13,113 nucleotides of DNA from a bacterium (lineage in GTDB: Bacteria > Planctomycetota > UBA11346): assembly GCA_020049615.1 (NCBI GenBank), contig JAIFKN010000231.1, positions 1 to 13,113 on the forward strand, read 5' to 3'. Below, piece after piece: positions 1 through 8,900 of the stretch; position 1 is the first letter of the stretch, and every line of letters begins with the position of its first letter. Position numbers and translations under genes: made by a program. The notes beneath the pieces are model-generated. The model was not told the origin of the DNA. It saw only the letters and a program-made list of their open reading frames with translations, and did not search any database.

Positions 1-254
1 CCATGTTCCTGCTCGGCATCGGCGCCGACAAGCTGTCGATGGCCGCGCCGCAGGTGCCGCTGGTGAAGAAGATCGTGCGCTCGGTCAACCTCACCGGGGC
101 CCAGAACCTGGCCAAGCGCGCCCTGCAGTTGACCAGCACCGGCCAGATCCGCGAGTTGTTCGCCACCACCGTGCAGCAGATCCTCGGCCGCGACCTCAGC
201 TCGTGGTCGATCGGCGATGGGGATGCCGGCGGACCGCTGGTGCCGAAGGCATGA
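1..254 (+). CDS. ptsI: PEP-protein phosphotransferase (enzyme I), C-terminal fragment
   Basis: This is the 3' end of a gene that begins before the window; the reading frame is open from base 3 and stops with TGA at 252-254. The roughly 83 visible residues match the end of the PEP-binding TIM barrel of enzyme I. The motif LLGIGADKLSM corresponds to LLGMGLDEFSM in the E. coli protein, and it is followed by a PxVKKIVRSVN helix and an A-KRAL helix in the same order. Enzyme I takes phosphate from phosphoenolpyruvate and passes it through a histidine to HPr in the cytoplasm. The active-site histidine and the catalytic cysteine lie upstream and cannot be checked. The tail after the last conserved helix is about 20 residues longer than in E. 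coli and rich in Gly/Asp. The paralogue PtsP, or another PEP-utilising enzyme, remains possible. The stop codon abuts the inverted repeat that follows. Confidence 0.75.
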   Translation, partial: MFLLGIGADKLSMAAPQVPLVKKIVRSVNLTGAQNLAKRALQLTSTGQIRELFATTVQQILGRDLSSWSIGDGDAGGPLVPKA

Positions 255-255
255 C

Positions 256-402
256 CATTGCCCCTAGGGGTTAGGGGTTAGGGGTTAGGGCCGTAGGGCC
301 AGATTGATCCGGACCTCAACACCAGTCTACGTTACTCCTCATCCTCGACAGCATTCCCTTCCCCACGACCCTAACCCCTAACCCCTAACCCCTGGGGCAA
401 TG
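256..402. repeat. Inverted repeat with telomere-like TTAGGGG heptamer arms
   Basis: The left arm is 256-290 and the right arm 369-402. The right arm is the exact reverse complement of the left except for one extra T at 265. Each arm reads ATTGCCCC, then (T)AGGGG, then TTAGGGG twice, then TTAGGG. The inner ends of the CCCC/GGGG blocks form a perfect 10-bp palindrome in the left arm (261-270) and a near-palindrome in the right (389-397). The left arm carries four G-tracts (267-270, 274-277, 281-284, 288-290) separated by TTA on the plus strand; the right arm has the same pattern on the minus strand, so each could form a G-quadruplex. The 78-nt spacer (291-368) has no ORF. It contains only a weak promoter-like pair, TTGATC at 304-309 and TACGTT at 328-333. 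ATGAC occurs at 251-255 and 400-404, possibly a short target duplication but equally possibly chance. Confidence 0.9.
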
Positions 403-418
403 ACAGGGGCAATCACCT

Positions 419-1591
419 ATGCCCGACCGCACCGCCGCCCTTCTCGCCGCCTTCGAGAAGTCCTTCAACGCCAAGCCCGACGGTGCCGTGCGCGCCCCGG
501 GGCGGGTGAACCTGATCGGCGAGCACACCGACTACAACCACGGCTTCTGCCTGCCGATGGCGATCGAGCGCGACATCCGCATCGCCTGGCGCAAGCGCGA
601 TGACGGCCTGGTGCGCGTGCTGTCGCTGGAGCAGCCCGGCACGGTCGAGTTCGCCCTGACCACGCCGATCCCGCACGCCAAGGACAAGGCCCAGAAATGG
701 GCCGACTACGTCAAGGGCTGCGCCCAGATCCTGTCCGACGCCAGCGTCGACCTGGTCGGCTGCGACCTCGCCATCACCGGCGACGTGCCGCTCGGTTCGG
801 GGCTGTCCAGCAGCGCCGCGCTGGAGGTCGCCTCGATGCTCGCCTTCCTCGCTGCCGCCGGGAGGAAGCTGCCGCACGAGGAGATCGCCAAGCTGGCGCA
901 GAAGGCCGAGAACACCTACGTCGGCACCAACTGCGGCATCCTCGACCAGCTCTCCAGCGCCTGCGCCACCCAGGGTCAGGCCATGCTGATGGACTGCCGC
1001 ACCCTGCGGCTGACCCCGGCGCCGCTGCCCAAGGGAGTCAGCGTCGTGATCGCCGACACCGGCAAGCGCCGCGGCCTGGTTGACAGCGCCTACAACGAGC
1101 GCCGTGCGCAATGCGAGGCCGGGGCCAAGGCGCTGGGCGTGCTGCACCTGCGTGACGTGACCATGCATGGGCTGTGGCAGGCGGTCGCGCACGGTCGGCT
1201 CGACGCCACCGCCAAGCGCCGCTGCGAGCACGTCGTCGCCGAGGACGGCCGCACCCTCGCCGCCTTCGCCTGCCTGCGCGCCGGCGAGGCGGTGGCCTTC
1301 GGCGAGCTGATGGACCAGAGCCACGCCGACCTGCGCGACAAGTTCGAGGTCACCTGCGCCGAGCTCGATGGCATGGTGGCGATCGCGCGTGGCCTGCCCG
1401 GCTGCCTCGGCAGCCGCATGACCGGTGCCGGCTTCGGCGGCTGCACCGTCAGCCTGGTCAAGGACGAGGCGGTACAGACTTTCGTCCCCGAATTGGAGAA
1501 GCGCTATCGCGCCGGGTTCCCCGGCATGACCCCGGCGGTGTACGTGACCCGCGCTGCCGCCGGCGCCGGGGCGCTCAGCCTCGGGGCGTGA
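419..1591 (+). CDS. galK: Galactokinase
   Basis: GalK phosphorylates alpha-D-galactose with ATP to galactose 1-phosphate, the first committed step of the Leloir pathway, in the cytoplasm. The 390-residue length is normal for the family. All three GHMP-kinase motifs are present: the galactokinase signature GRVNLIGEHTDYN at residues 28-40 (R29, E35, H36 and D38 are the expected catalytic and sugar-binding positions), the phosphate-binding loop PLGSGLSSSAA at 124-134, and the C-terminal MTGAGFGG at 334-341. The predicted catalytic base is D176 in CGILDQ. The start is ATG at 419, preceded by AGGGG at 405-409, just outside the inverted repeat, so the repeat sits directly upstream of the ribosome-binding site. 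No other galactose genes are in view. The 3' end overlaps the convergent glycosyltransferase by 17 bp. Nothing suggests inactivity. Confidence 0.96.
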   Translation: MPDRTAALLAAFEKSFNAKPDGAVRAPGRVNLIGEHTDYNHGFCLPMAIERDIRIAWRKRDDGLVRVLSLEQPGTVEFALTTPIPHAKDKAQKWADYVKGCAQILSDASVDLVGCDLAITGDVPLGSGLSSSAALEVASMLAFLAAAGRKLPHEEIAKLAQKAENTYVGTNCGILDQLSSACATQGQAMLMDCRTLRLTPAPLPKGVSVVIADTGKRRGLVDSAYNERRAQCEAGAKALGVLHLRDVTMHGLWQAVAHGRLDATAKRRCEHVVAEDGRTLAAFACLRAGEAVAFGELMDQSHADLRDKFEVTCAELDGMVAIARGLPGCLGSRMTGAGFGGCTVSLVKDEAVQTFVPELEKRYRAGFPGMTPAVYVTRAAAGAGALSLGA

Positions 1592-2693
1592 ACGAACGCC
1601 AGAAGCCCGCGTAGCCGGCGGCAGCCGCCTCCCAGGTGAGGGGGCGGACAGCGTCGCGGGCGCATCGGCCCATGGCCGGCAGGCTGGCGCGGTTCCGCGC
1701 CAGTCCGACGACCGCCGCGACGAAGTCCGCTCGTCCCTGCGGCCCAGGCCTGACCAGCGTGCCGCTACGGCCGTTGGTGACGTAGTCGGCGGCCGCAGCG
1801 CCATCGAAGGCCACCACCGGAAGTCCGCTGGCCATCGCCTCGACCACGACCAGGCCGAAGGTCTCGATCGGGCTGGGGAAGACCAGGGCATCGGCTGAGG
1901 CCAGAGCGGCACACAGGCGGGGACCGGCAAGGCGGTCCAGGAAGCTGGCCCAGGGCAGCGCGGCGCGCAGGCGCGGCAGGTCGGGGCCGTCTCCGACCAC
2001 GACCAGGCGGGTGCCTGGCACAGCCGCACGAGCCGCCGTTGCGGCCTCGGCCAGGAGGTCAGGAGCCTTGGCGGAGATGGCGCGGCCGACCCAGATGAGC
2101 ACGGGGTCATCCGGTCCCGCCCCCCAGGTGGAGCGCAGGCCCGGATCGCGCCGGTCCGGGGTGAAGGCGTCGCTATCGACACCCAGCGGGACGACGGCGA
2201 TGCCAGGCATGCCCAACGCGCGCAGCCTCACCGCCTCGCCGCGCGTATGGACCAGCGTCCCGACACAGCAGCGATGGAAAGCCAGCATGAGATCATGCAC
2301 CCGGTCGGCTTGACCGGCCGGGGCCGTGGCGTCGAGGCGGTGCCAGGTCGCCGTCACCGGCAGTCCGCTGCGTTGGGCGGCGGCGGCGACAGCCCGGCCG
2401 AGGTTGCCGGCGAGCTCGACATGGACCAGATCCGGCCGACGCATCCGCCAGCCCGCCTCGATGCCGGAGGCCAGTTGCTGCACGGCTGCACGCACGGTGG
2501 CGGCCATCTGCCGCTGGCTGCCCGGTGCTGGGCAGGGCTCATCAAGCGCCACGCAGTCGAGTTCGACACCCAGCTGTGGGAGGTGCGGCAGGATCGCCAT
2601 TCCTCCGGTCAGCACGCCACTGGGGCCTGCTTTGCCTTGCGGGAGGTGCCAACTGACGAGACAGCGAGGGGGATCTGGCGACAAACACGTCAT
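1575..2693 (-). CDS. GT4-family glycosyltransferase (GT-B fold)
   Basis: The 372-residue protein (counted from ATG) is a retaining nucleotide-sugar glycosyltransferase of the GT4 / 'glycosyl transferases group 1' type. The C-terminal donor-binding half is clear: VGRAISAKAPDLL near 202-214 (K209 fits the conserved phosphate-binding lysine), VVGDGPDLPRL near 232-242, and the EX7E motif ETFGLVVVE with glutamates at 277 and 285, followed by ASGLPVVAF. The N-terminal half starts with a short beta strand and a GGMAILPHL helix, as in GT-B acceptor domains. It resembles mannosyl- or glucosyltransferases for glycolipids or exopolysaccharide, but neither donor nor acceptor can be read from the sequence. 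The start is uncertain: ATG at 2693 has only a weak AGATAAG upstream, and an in-frame TTG at 2720 would add nine residues. It is transcribed divergently from the operon at 2750 and converges on galK with a 17-bp overlap. Confidence 0.87.
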   Translation of the reverse strand: MTCLSPDPPRCLVSWHLPQGKAGPSGVLTGGMAILPHLPQLGVELDCVALDEPCPAPGSQRQMAATVRAAVQQLASGIEAGWRMRRPDLVHVELAGNLGRAVAAAAQRSGLPVTATWHRLDATAPAGQADRVHDLMLAFHRCCVGTLVHTRGEAVRLRALGMPGIAVVPLGVDSDAFTPDRRDPGLRSTWGAGPDDPVLIWVGRAISAKAPDLLAEAATAARAAVPGTRLVVVGDGPDLPRLRAALPWASFLDRLAGPRLCAALASADALVFPSPIETFGLVVVEAMASGLPVVAFDGAAAADYVTNGRSGTLVRPGPQGRADFVAAVVGLARNRASLPAMGRCARDAVRPLTWEAAAAGYAGFWRSFTPRG

Positions 2694-2702
2694 CTTATCT
2701 GC

Positions 2703-2730
2703 TTGATCGTCCAGGAGCAAGACCTATCGC
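2703..2730 (+). promoter_or_regulatory. Weak candidate sigma70-type promoter for the four-gene operon
   Basis: TTGATC at 2703-2708 matches four of six positions of a -35 box. Sixteen bases later TATCGC at 2725-2730 matches three of six of a -10 box. The operon ATG is 20 bases downstream, so the leader would be very short. The whole divergent gap is only 56 bp, so any operon promoter must lie here or inside the glycosyltransferase gene. The boxes are weak and could be chance in GC-rich DNA. Confidence 0.22.
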
Positions 2731-2747
2731 TAAGACCCGCGAGGTCT
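2720..2747 (+). promoter_or_regulatory. Inverted repeat around the Shine-Dalgarno of the operon's first gene
   Basis: AGACCT at 2720-2725 and AGGTCT at 2742-2747 are perfect 6-bp reverse complements, 16 bases apart. The right half overlaps the likely ribosome-binding site GAGG (2741-2744), five bases before the ATG at 2750. A direct repeat AAGACC occurs at 2719-2724 and 2732-2737. The site could be an operator in the divergent gap or a hairpin that hides the ribosome-binding site, but a repeat this short can arise by chance. Confidence 0.3.
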
Positions 2748-2749
2748 GT

Positions 2750-5700
2750 ATGCGCCGCTCGTCAGCCGTCCCTGCTCTGCTTGTCATCGCCTTGGCCGTC
2801 CCGATGGCAGCAGAAGGGGCCGAGGAGAACGTCGCGCCCTTCTTCATCACCGGCGACCTGACCATCGCCGCCGCTACCGTGGATGAGGACGTCGTCCCGC
2901 CGCAGGCCGCGTTGCCCAGCGTGGTCGAGTCGCTGATCACCGACTACGATCCGGTCGGTGAGACCTTGGCGGCAGCGCACGGCGTGGCCGTGGTCGGCAG
3001 CGAGACCAACAGCCCGCTCGGAGGCGGCGGCACCTGGCAGTACTACGATCCAAGTGATGCCAGCAATCCGGACAACAACACGGACCCCAATGACGGCGAC
3101 AACGGCTGGCAGGATCTCCCGGCCACCTCGGACGACAGCGCCTTCCTGCTGCCGTTCCGCGTGCTGGCCGGTTCACCCGCTGTGCCCGTGCCGGTCGAGG
3201 TGCGCTTCGTTCCCGATGAGCACTTCCACGGCACCGCTGCGCTCATCATCCGGGCCTGGGACGGATCCGGCCTCGAGGCGGATTTCGCCAGCGCCAGCAC
3301 TGAGAATACTGCGGACTTCGCCCCGTCGCTCTATGGCGGCTCACCGACGCCGTTCAGCGCCGAGACCCGCCGCCTCGAGGTGACCGTCACGGCGGTCAAT
3401 GACGCGCCGACCCTGTCGCCCGTATCCGCCGACCTGACCACCATCCCCAAGAATTCCACCACTCCGGTCAAGACCTTGCTCACCGATCTGCTGGGAAATC
3501 AGCAGGATGCGGACGGCGAGAGCATCGGGCTGGCCATCGCCTCGACGGGCGGCTTCAGTTGTTCCTTCAGCCTCGACCCGGATCTCGATCCCGAGGCCGG
3601 CAGTGGCTGGACCGACATCACCGGCCTGGGAACATCCGTGCTGTGCCTGCCCGCCACGGCAGCCATCCGGGTGACGCCCTCCGGATCCGACACCGCCAGC
3701 GGCACGGCCTTCACCGCCTACGCCTGGGATGGGGGCGGCACGGTCGACCCCGGGACGCGTCTGGCCGACCTGGCGCAGCTTGAGAGCGATGGGCACCTGT
3801 CCCCAGCCACGGGCGTGTTCACCCAGCCGGTGAACAACACCAGCCCGGTCTGGATCGGTGATCCGGCCGAGCTGGGTTCGATCTACATCGCCGACCCGGA
3901 CACCTATGAAGGCGACATCAGCGAGGCGCAGCTCGACGAACTGATCAGCGCGGTCTTCTCCGACGACAACGGGGACCCGTCCGGCATCGCCATCATCGGC
4001 AGCACCGGGAGCGGCACCTGGAGCATCGGCACCGACTCTGACCTGAACGACCTGACCGAGGGAGGCGGGCCCCCGGCCGACGATGACGTCGTCCTGGTCA
4101 GCGGCGATCAGTACATCCGCTATACGCCGGATCCCTACGCCGGCAGCGAGACCGCCACCCTGACCATCCGCGCCTGGGACCAGTCCGACTATCCGGGCGA
4201 TGTCACCAACCAGACCCCGGGCGGATCGGTGTCGATCGGCGACGGCTCCGATGGCTTACGCACCATCAGCGTGGTCGTCACGGTCAACCAGGCCCCGTCC
4301 GTCGATGATCTGCCGGATGGCGATGTGACGGCCCTGATCGGCAATACCACGGAGGTGCCGCTCACGGTCACCGACGAGGATCCCGAATTCGTTGACTGGG
4401 AGGTCACCGGCACCACGGGGGGCACGCTCGACTCGAGCGTGATGGCCACTGGCGAGACCTACTACCTGCGGTTCATCCCCGATGTGGAATCCTCGAGTGG
4501 CTCGGTGACCTTCACCGTCACCGATGCCGATGGGCTCTCCAACGAGCACACGGTCACCTTCTCCATCATCACCAATCTGGCCCCGGTCATCGGGGAGCCG
4601 CCCGGTCCCACCGAGGCCATCGCCGAGCGTCCGACCGGGATCGATCTGACGGCGACCGACGATGGCGACGTGGCGGTGCTGACCTGGTCCGTGGTCGGCT
4701 ATGCCAGCGGCGGATCGGCGTCGTTCTCCGACCCCAGCGGCCCGAACGCCCGTCTGCAGTTCACGCCGGATGGGGTGAGCAGCTCCGGGTCGGTCACCGT
4801 CATCGTGACGGATGACCAGGACACCCAGTCCGTACCGCAGACCGTGCACTTCACCATCGTGCCCAACGAGACGCCGACGATCGTCAGCGCCGATCCCGGT
4901 TCGGTGGCGGTCGCCGGCCAGCCGTGGGAGGCCCTGGTCACCGTCACCGACGGGAACGCCGGGGATGCGGACCTGCTCACCATCAGTGGCGGGCCATCTG
5001 AGACCTGGATCTCGCTGCAGGAGCTCGGTGGAGGGCGTTACCGCTTCTTCGGGACGCCATCGAACGGCGACGTCGGGGTTCCGACCAACTTCAGCACCTC
5101 CTTCGTCGACCCATCGTCCGCCTCGGCCGGGTTGACCATCAACGTCACCACGGTGGCGGGAACCGCCGTGACCGTCACCGGCCCGACGTTGCCGGTGTCC
5201 ACGCCCGGCTCCATCGTCTATGGCGCCATCCACCCGGGCAGCTCCACCAACCTGTCGAACCTGTCGGCCCAGGTTGTGAGCCTCGGCAAGACCCAGGCCC
5301 GCGCCTTCTGGTGGTCCTCGACCAGCTGGGCCTTCGGCGAACTGCCCAGCTCGCCAGCGTCCCCGGCCACCGCCGGCATCTTCCTCGCTTCGCTGAGCTC
5401 CATCAGCCTGTCCTTCGATGCGCCACCCCAGGCCGCTCCGTACGCCATCACCCTGCCGGTGGATTCCTGGAGTTTCGTCGGCATCCCGCCGATCTACATC
5501 GACACGGAGACCGTGACCCAATCGCACGCCTGGGATGATTTCCGGCTGGAGACGGCCAACGGCGTGCCGATCGACGATGAGTCTGCCGTGTCCAGCGCCC
5601 TTGGCACCGGCACCCTGGCCAGCACCAGGCCCTGGCTGTGGGATGGGCAGTCCCGCAGCTATGTGCAGGTCGACACCCTGAGCAGCGGTACGGCCTACTG

Positions 5701-5998
5701 GATCAGGAACCGGAGCAATTCGGCCGCCTACCGCCTGGTGCGGGCGACGAGCGGCGCGGACAACACCTTCGGCCAGATCGGCGCCCTTGGCAGACAGGCG
5801 CAAGGGATGATATCTGCGGCCCGCACTGCCGCAGCCTCCGCCGAGGCGCCCCCCGCACCGCCGAGCAGCCTGGCGACGCCGGATTCGTCCACCACATCCG
5901 CCGATGGCGGCGGCGGCAGCTGCGGCGCTGGCGGCCTCGCCGGCCTGCTGATCGCCGGCCTCGCCCTGCTCGGCCTGCGTCCGCGGCGCCGGAACTGA
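2750..5998 (+). CDS. Large secreted cadherin/Ig-like repeat protein with C-terminal sorting signal
   Basis: This 1082-residue protein is probably surface-anchored. A signal peptide (MRR, hydrophobic core, likely cut near residues 21-24) is followed by three modules of about 150-190 residues. Each ends in a strand containing AWD (A169-D171, A325-D327, A475-D477), and two carry GTW upstream, the pattern of cadherin-like 'GTWQYS...RFVPD...RAWD' repeats. Three Ig-like modules of about 97 residues follow, each opening with N-x-x-P (N513, N609, N706). Residues about 804-1010 form a C-terminal domain with WSFVGIPP (W907), PWLWDGQS and AYWI (983-985), a pattern seen at the ends of many secreted bacterial proteins. 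A Ser/Ala/Pro linker leads to GGGGSCGAGG (C1058), a hydrophobic helix and RPRRR, a sorting tail of the GlyGly-/MYXO-/Synerg-CTERM kind. The acidic loops suggest calcium binding. The likely role is adhesin or matrix protein; the ligand is unknown. The start is ATG with GAGG five bases upstream. It is the first gene of the operon and ends 1 bp before the kinase. Confidence 0.88.
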   Translation: MRRSSAVPALLVIALAVPMAAEGAEENVAPFFITGDLTIAAATVDEDVVPPQAALPSVVESLITDYDPVGETLAAAHGVAVVGSETNSPLGGGGTWQYYDPSDASNPDNNTDPNDGDNGWQDLPATSDDSAFLLPFRVLAGSPAVPVPVEVRFVPDEHFHGTAALIIRAWDGSGLEADFASASTENTADFAPSLYGGSPTPFSAETRRLEVTVTAVNDAPTLSPVSADLTTIPKNSTTPVKTLLTDLLGNQQDADGESIGLAIASTGGFSCSFSLDPDLDPEAGSGWTDITGLGTSVLCLPATAAIRVTPSGSDTASGTAFTAYAWDGGGTVDPGTRLADLAQLESDGHLSPATGVFTQPVNNTSPVWIGDPAELGSIYIADPDTYEGDISEAQLDELISAVFSDDNGDPSGIAIIGSTGSGTWSIGTDSDLNDLTEGGGPPADDDVVLVSGDQYIRYTPDPYAGSETATLTIRAWDQSDYPGDVTNQTPGGSVSIGDGSDGLRTISVVVTVNQAPSVDDLPDGDVTALIGNTTEVPLTVTDEDPEFVDWEVTGTTGGTLDSSVMATGETYYLRFIPDVESSSGSVTFTVTDADGLSNEHTVTFSIITNLAPVIGEPPGPTEAIAERPTGIDLTATDDGDVAVLTWSVVGYASGGSASFSDPSGPNARLQFTPDGVSSSGSVTVIVTDDQDTQSVPQTVHFTIVPNETPTIVSADPGSVAVAGQPWEALVTVTDGNAGDADLLTISGGPSETWISLQELGGGRYRFFGTPSNGDVGVPTNFSTSFVDPSSASAGLTINVTTVAGTAVTVTGPTLPVSTPGSIVYGAIHPGSSTNLSNLSAQVVSLGKTQARAFWWSSTSWAFGELPSSPASPATAGIFLASLSSISLSFDAPPQAAPYAITLPVDSWSFVGIPPIYIDTETVTQSHAWDDFRLETANGVPIDDESAVSSALGTGTLASTRPWLWDGQSRSYVQVDTLSSGTAYWIRNRSNSAAYRLVRATSGADNTFGQIGALGRQAQGMISAARTAAASAEAPPAPPSSLATPDSSTTSADGGGGSCGAGGLAGLLIAGLALLGLRPRRRN

Positions 5999-5999
5999 C

Positions 6000-8900
6000 G
6001 TGACCCAGTCCGGCGGGCCGTCGCCACGCGACGTGCAGGACATCATCCAGACGCGCATGGCCGGCGAGATGCAGCCGGTGCCGCTGACGGCCGGGGTCGA
6101 GACGCGTCCGACCGAACCGGATGCGGCGACCCTGCCGGCGACCGCCGCTCCGAGCGAGGCGACCCGCCCCTCGACCGCCGCCGGCTCGCGCTCCGGCTCG
6201 CAATCCGACGCGCCCACCCTGATCGGCGACCAGCATCCGTCCACCGGCGCGATCACCGGCGTCGGCACCGGCCGGGTCACCGGCACGATCACCCGCCTCG
6301 GCCGCACCCGCACCAATGCCAACCTGCCGCACGACACGCAGCAGCTCGACCTCAAGCTGCAGCTGTCGCGGCCCAGCGTGCTCGCCGACCTCGGCAAGGT
6401 CGGCGGCGGCGCGATCCCGCCGGGCGTGCAGAAGCTGATCGACGAGCATGGCACCGAAGGCCGCTACGCGGTCGAGAAGCCGCTGGCCCAGGGCGGCATG
6501 GGCGCCGTGCTGCTGATCAAGGACGGCGACTTCCAGCGTCCGGCGGCGATGAAGGTGATGCTGTCGCGCTTCGCCCAGAGCCCCGAGGCGATGGAGCGCT
6601 TCCTCGCCGAGGCCCAGGTCACCGCCCAGCTCGAGCATCCCAACATCGTGCCGATCCACGATCTCGGGATCATGGAGGACGGTACCGTCTACTTCACCAT
6701 GAAGTTCATCGAGGGCGAGTCCCTCGGTGGCGTGGTGAAGCGGCTGAAGAGCGACGACGCGGCGGTCGCGGCCAAGGCCAGGGCCGAGTGGCCGGACGAG
6801 CGCATCCTGCTGACCTTCCTCAAGGTCCTCGACGGCATGTCCTACGCCCACGCCAAGGGCGTGGTGCACCGCGACATCAAGCCGGACAACATCATGCTCG
6901 GCCACCACGGCGAGGTGCTGGTGGTCGACTGGGGCATCGCCAAGGTCCTCGGCCGCGACGAGCGCGGCAGCACCGCCGGCGTGGTCCACCTGCGCGACGC
7001 GGAGTCCCTCAGCCTGACCCGCGAGGGATCGGCGATGGGCACGCTCTACTACATGCCGCCCGAGCAGGCGCGTGGCGAGCTTACGGCGATCGACGCGCGC
7101 AGCGACATCTACTCGCTCGGCGCCACGCTCTACGAGCTGCTGACGCTGAAGCGTCCAGTCTCCGGCGGCACCGCCGCCGACATCATCGCCAAGGTGGTCA
7201 ACGGCGAGCTGGTGCCGATCCTGGAGGCCCGCCCAGGCCTCGACCAGGACCTCGCCTCCGTGGTGGCGAAGATGCTCGCCTTCCAGCCCGAGCGGCGCTA
7301 CCAGCGCTGCCACGAGGTTGCCGACGACCTGCGCCGCTTCCTCGCCGGGCAGGCGGTGCTGGCGCGGCGGCGCAACCTGATCGAGCGGGCCGGCGCCTGG
7401 ATCGCGCGCAACAAGCGCCAGGTCGCCATCGGTGCCGGCGTCGCCGCGCTGGTCGCGGTCAGCGCCGTCGGTGCGACCTGGCAGGCGAGCCGCCAGATCG
7501 AGGCGCAGCGCGACGCCCAGGTGGCCAAGGCCATGCAGGCCGCCGCCGCCGGCGACTGGAAGGCAGCCTACGACGCGGCGGTCGAGGCCGGCGAGACGCG
7601 GCCTGCGGCGCTGGCGATCAAGGAGCAGGCCGCGACGGCCCTGGCCCTGGCGGCCAAGGCGCGCGAGGACGCTGCGCGTAGCGAGGCCGATCGCGCCACC
7701 GCCGCCCGTCTGACCGGCGAAGCGCGCAGCGCCGCCGAAGCCAAGCGCTGGCAGGAGGCGCGCGACAAGGCCAAGGCGGCGCTTGAGGCCGCGCCGCTGC
7801 CCGAGGCCCAAGACCTGCTCGCCACGGCTACCGCAGCGCTGAAGGATGCGCGCAAGGCCGAGCTCGAGGCCACCGCCGCGGCGCGCAAGGCCGACGGCGA
7901 TGCCGCGCTGGCCACCGCCCGCGCTCTCGACCCGCTCGACCCCGGTCTGGCCAAGGCCCTGGCCGACGCCCGTGAGGCCTACGCCAAGAGCGCCGCCGAC
8001 GGCATCGCGGTGGCCGGAGCCGATGCCGCGATGGCCGAGCTCGGCCTGCTGCAGGGCCGCGCCGACGCCGCGCAGAAGGCCAGGGCGCAGGCCGAGGCGG
8101 CCCGCGACGAGGCGGCCAAGCGCCGCAAGCAGGCCGATGACGCGATCGCCGCCGCCGACACGGCGCTGGCCGCCGGCGGGCTCGACGCAGCCAACGAACA
8201 GATCAGCGCCGCGCGCAAGCTCGCCCCCGGCGACGAGCGCGCCGAGGCTCTGCGCGAGCGCATCCAGGCGGCGCTGCGCACGCGCGAGGCCGCCCGCGCA
8301 GGCGAGGCCGCGCGGGCCACGGCCCGTGCCAGCGCCGCCGAGGCCCTCGCCCGCGCTCGGGCTGCCGAGCAGGCCATGCTCGCCGCCGCCGCCGACCACG
8401 CCGCGCGCAGCGCCGAGGCGCAGCGGCTGGAGCGCGAACTCACGGCGCAGCCGCTGGAGGGCAAGGCCGTCCTGGTCGCCGCCCGCGACGCCGCCCAGGC
8501 GGCGCGCGCCAGGGTCGCCGAACAATGGGCGCTGGCGGAGGGTGCGGCGCGCTCCGCCGCCGACGCGCTGGCCGGCGAGCCGGCGCACGCCGACGCGCTC
8601 GCCGCCAACGCCCTGCTGATCAGCCTGTACCGTGGCCGGCTCGATGACGCGCGCCGCAACGGCGCCCTGCCCGAGATCGCCGCCTTCACCAACCTGCTGC
8701 GCCGCCTCGGCGTCGACGTCACGGCGCCGACCACCGGCACGCTGCTGGTCGACGGGTCGGCCGTCGAGGTGCGCCGCCTGGCCGAGGACGGCAACGGCCG
8801 ACTGGTCGCGGTCGGACCCGCGCTGCCGACCCTTGCCGCCGCCACCCCGGGCGCCCTGCCGCAGGACCGCTACGAGCTGCGCGCAGGCGACGAGGTCGCC

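Noticed and set aside
256..402. A true telomere or linear replicon end
   Set aside because: The repeat is internal, lies between two ordinary genes and has only about four heptamers per arm, facing each other. The likeness to telomeres is in the repeat unit only.
413..2182. Long minus-strand open frame across galK and the glycosyltransferase
   Set aside because: It is antisense to an unmistakable galK and in another frame of the glycosyltransferase; composition is typical of a GC-driven shadow frame.
2694..2720. TTG start at 2720 for the glycosyltransferase
   Set aside because: The nine extra residues are not typical of the family, and TTG is a poorer start than the ATG at 2693. Not excluded, since neither has a good ribosome-binding site.
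4256..6454. Long minus-strand open frame under the adhesin and kinase start
   Set aside because: Same reason: it opposes two well-supported genes and its translation shows no domain or signal.
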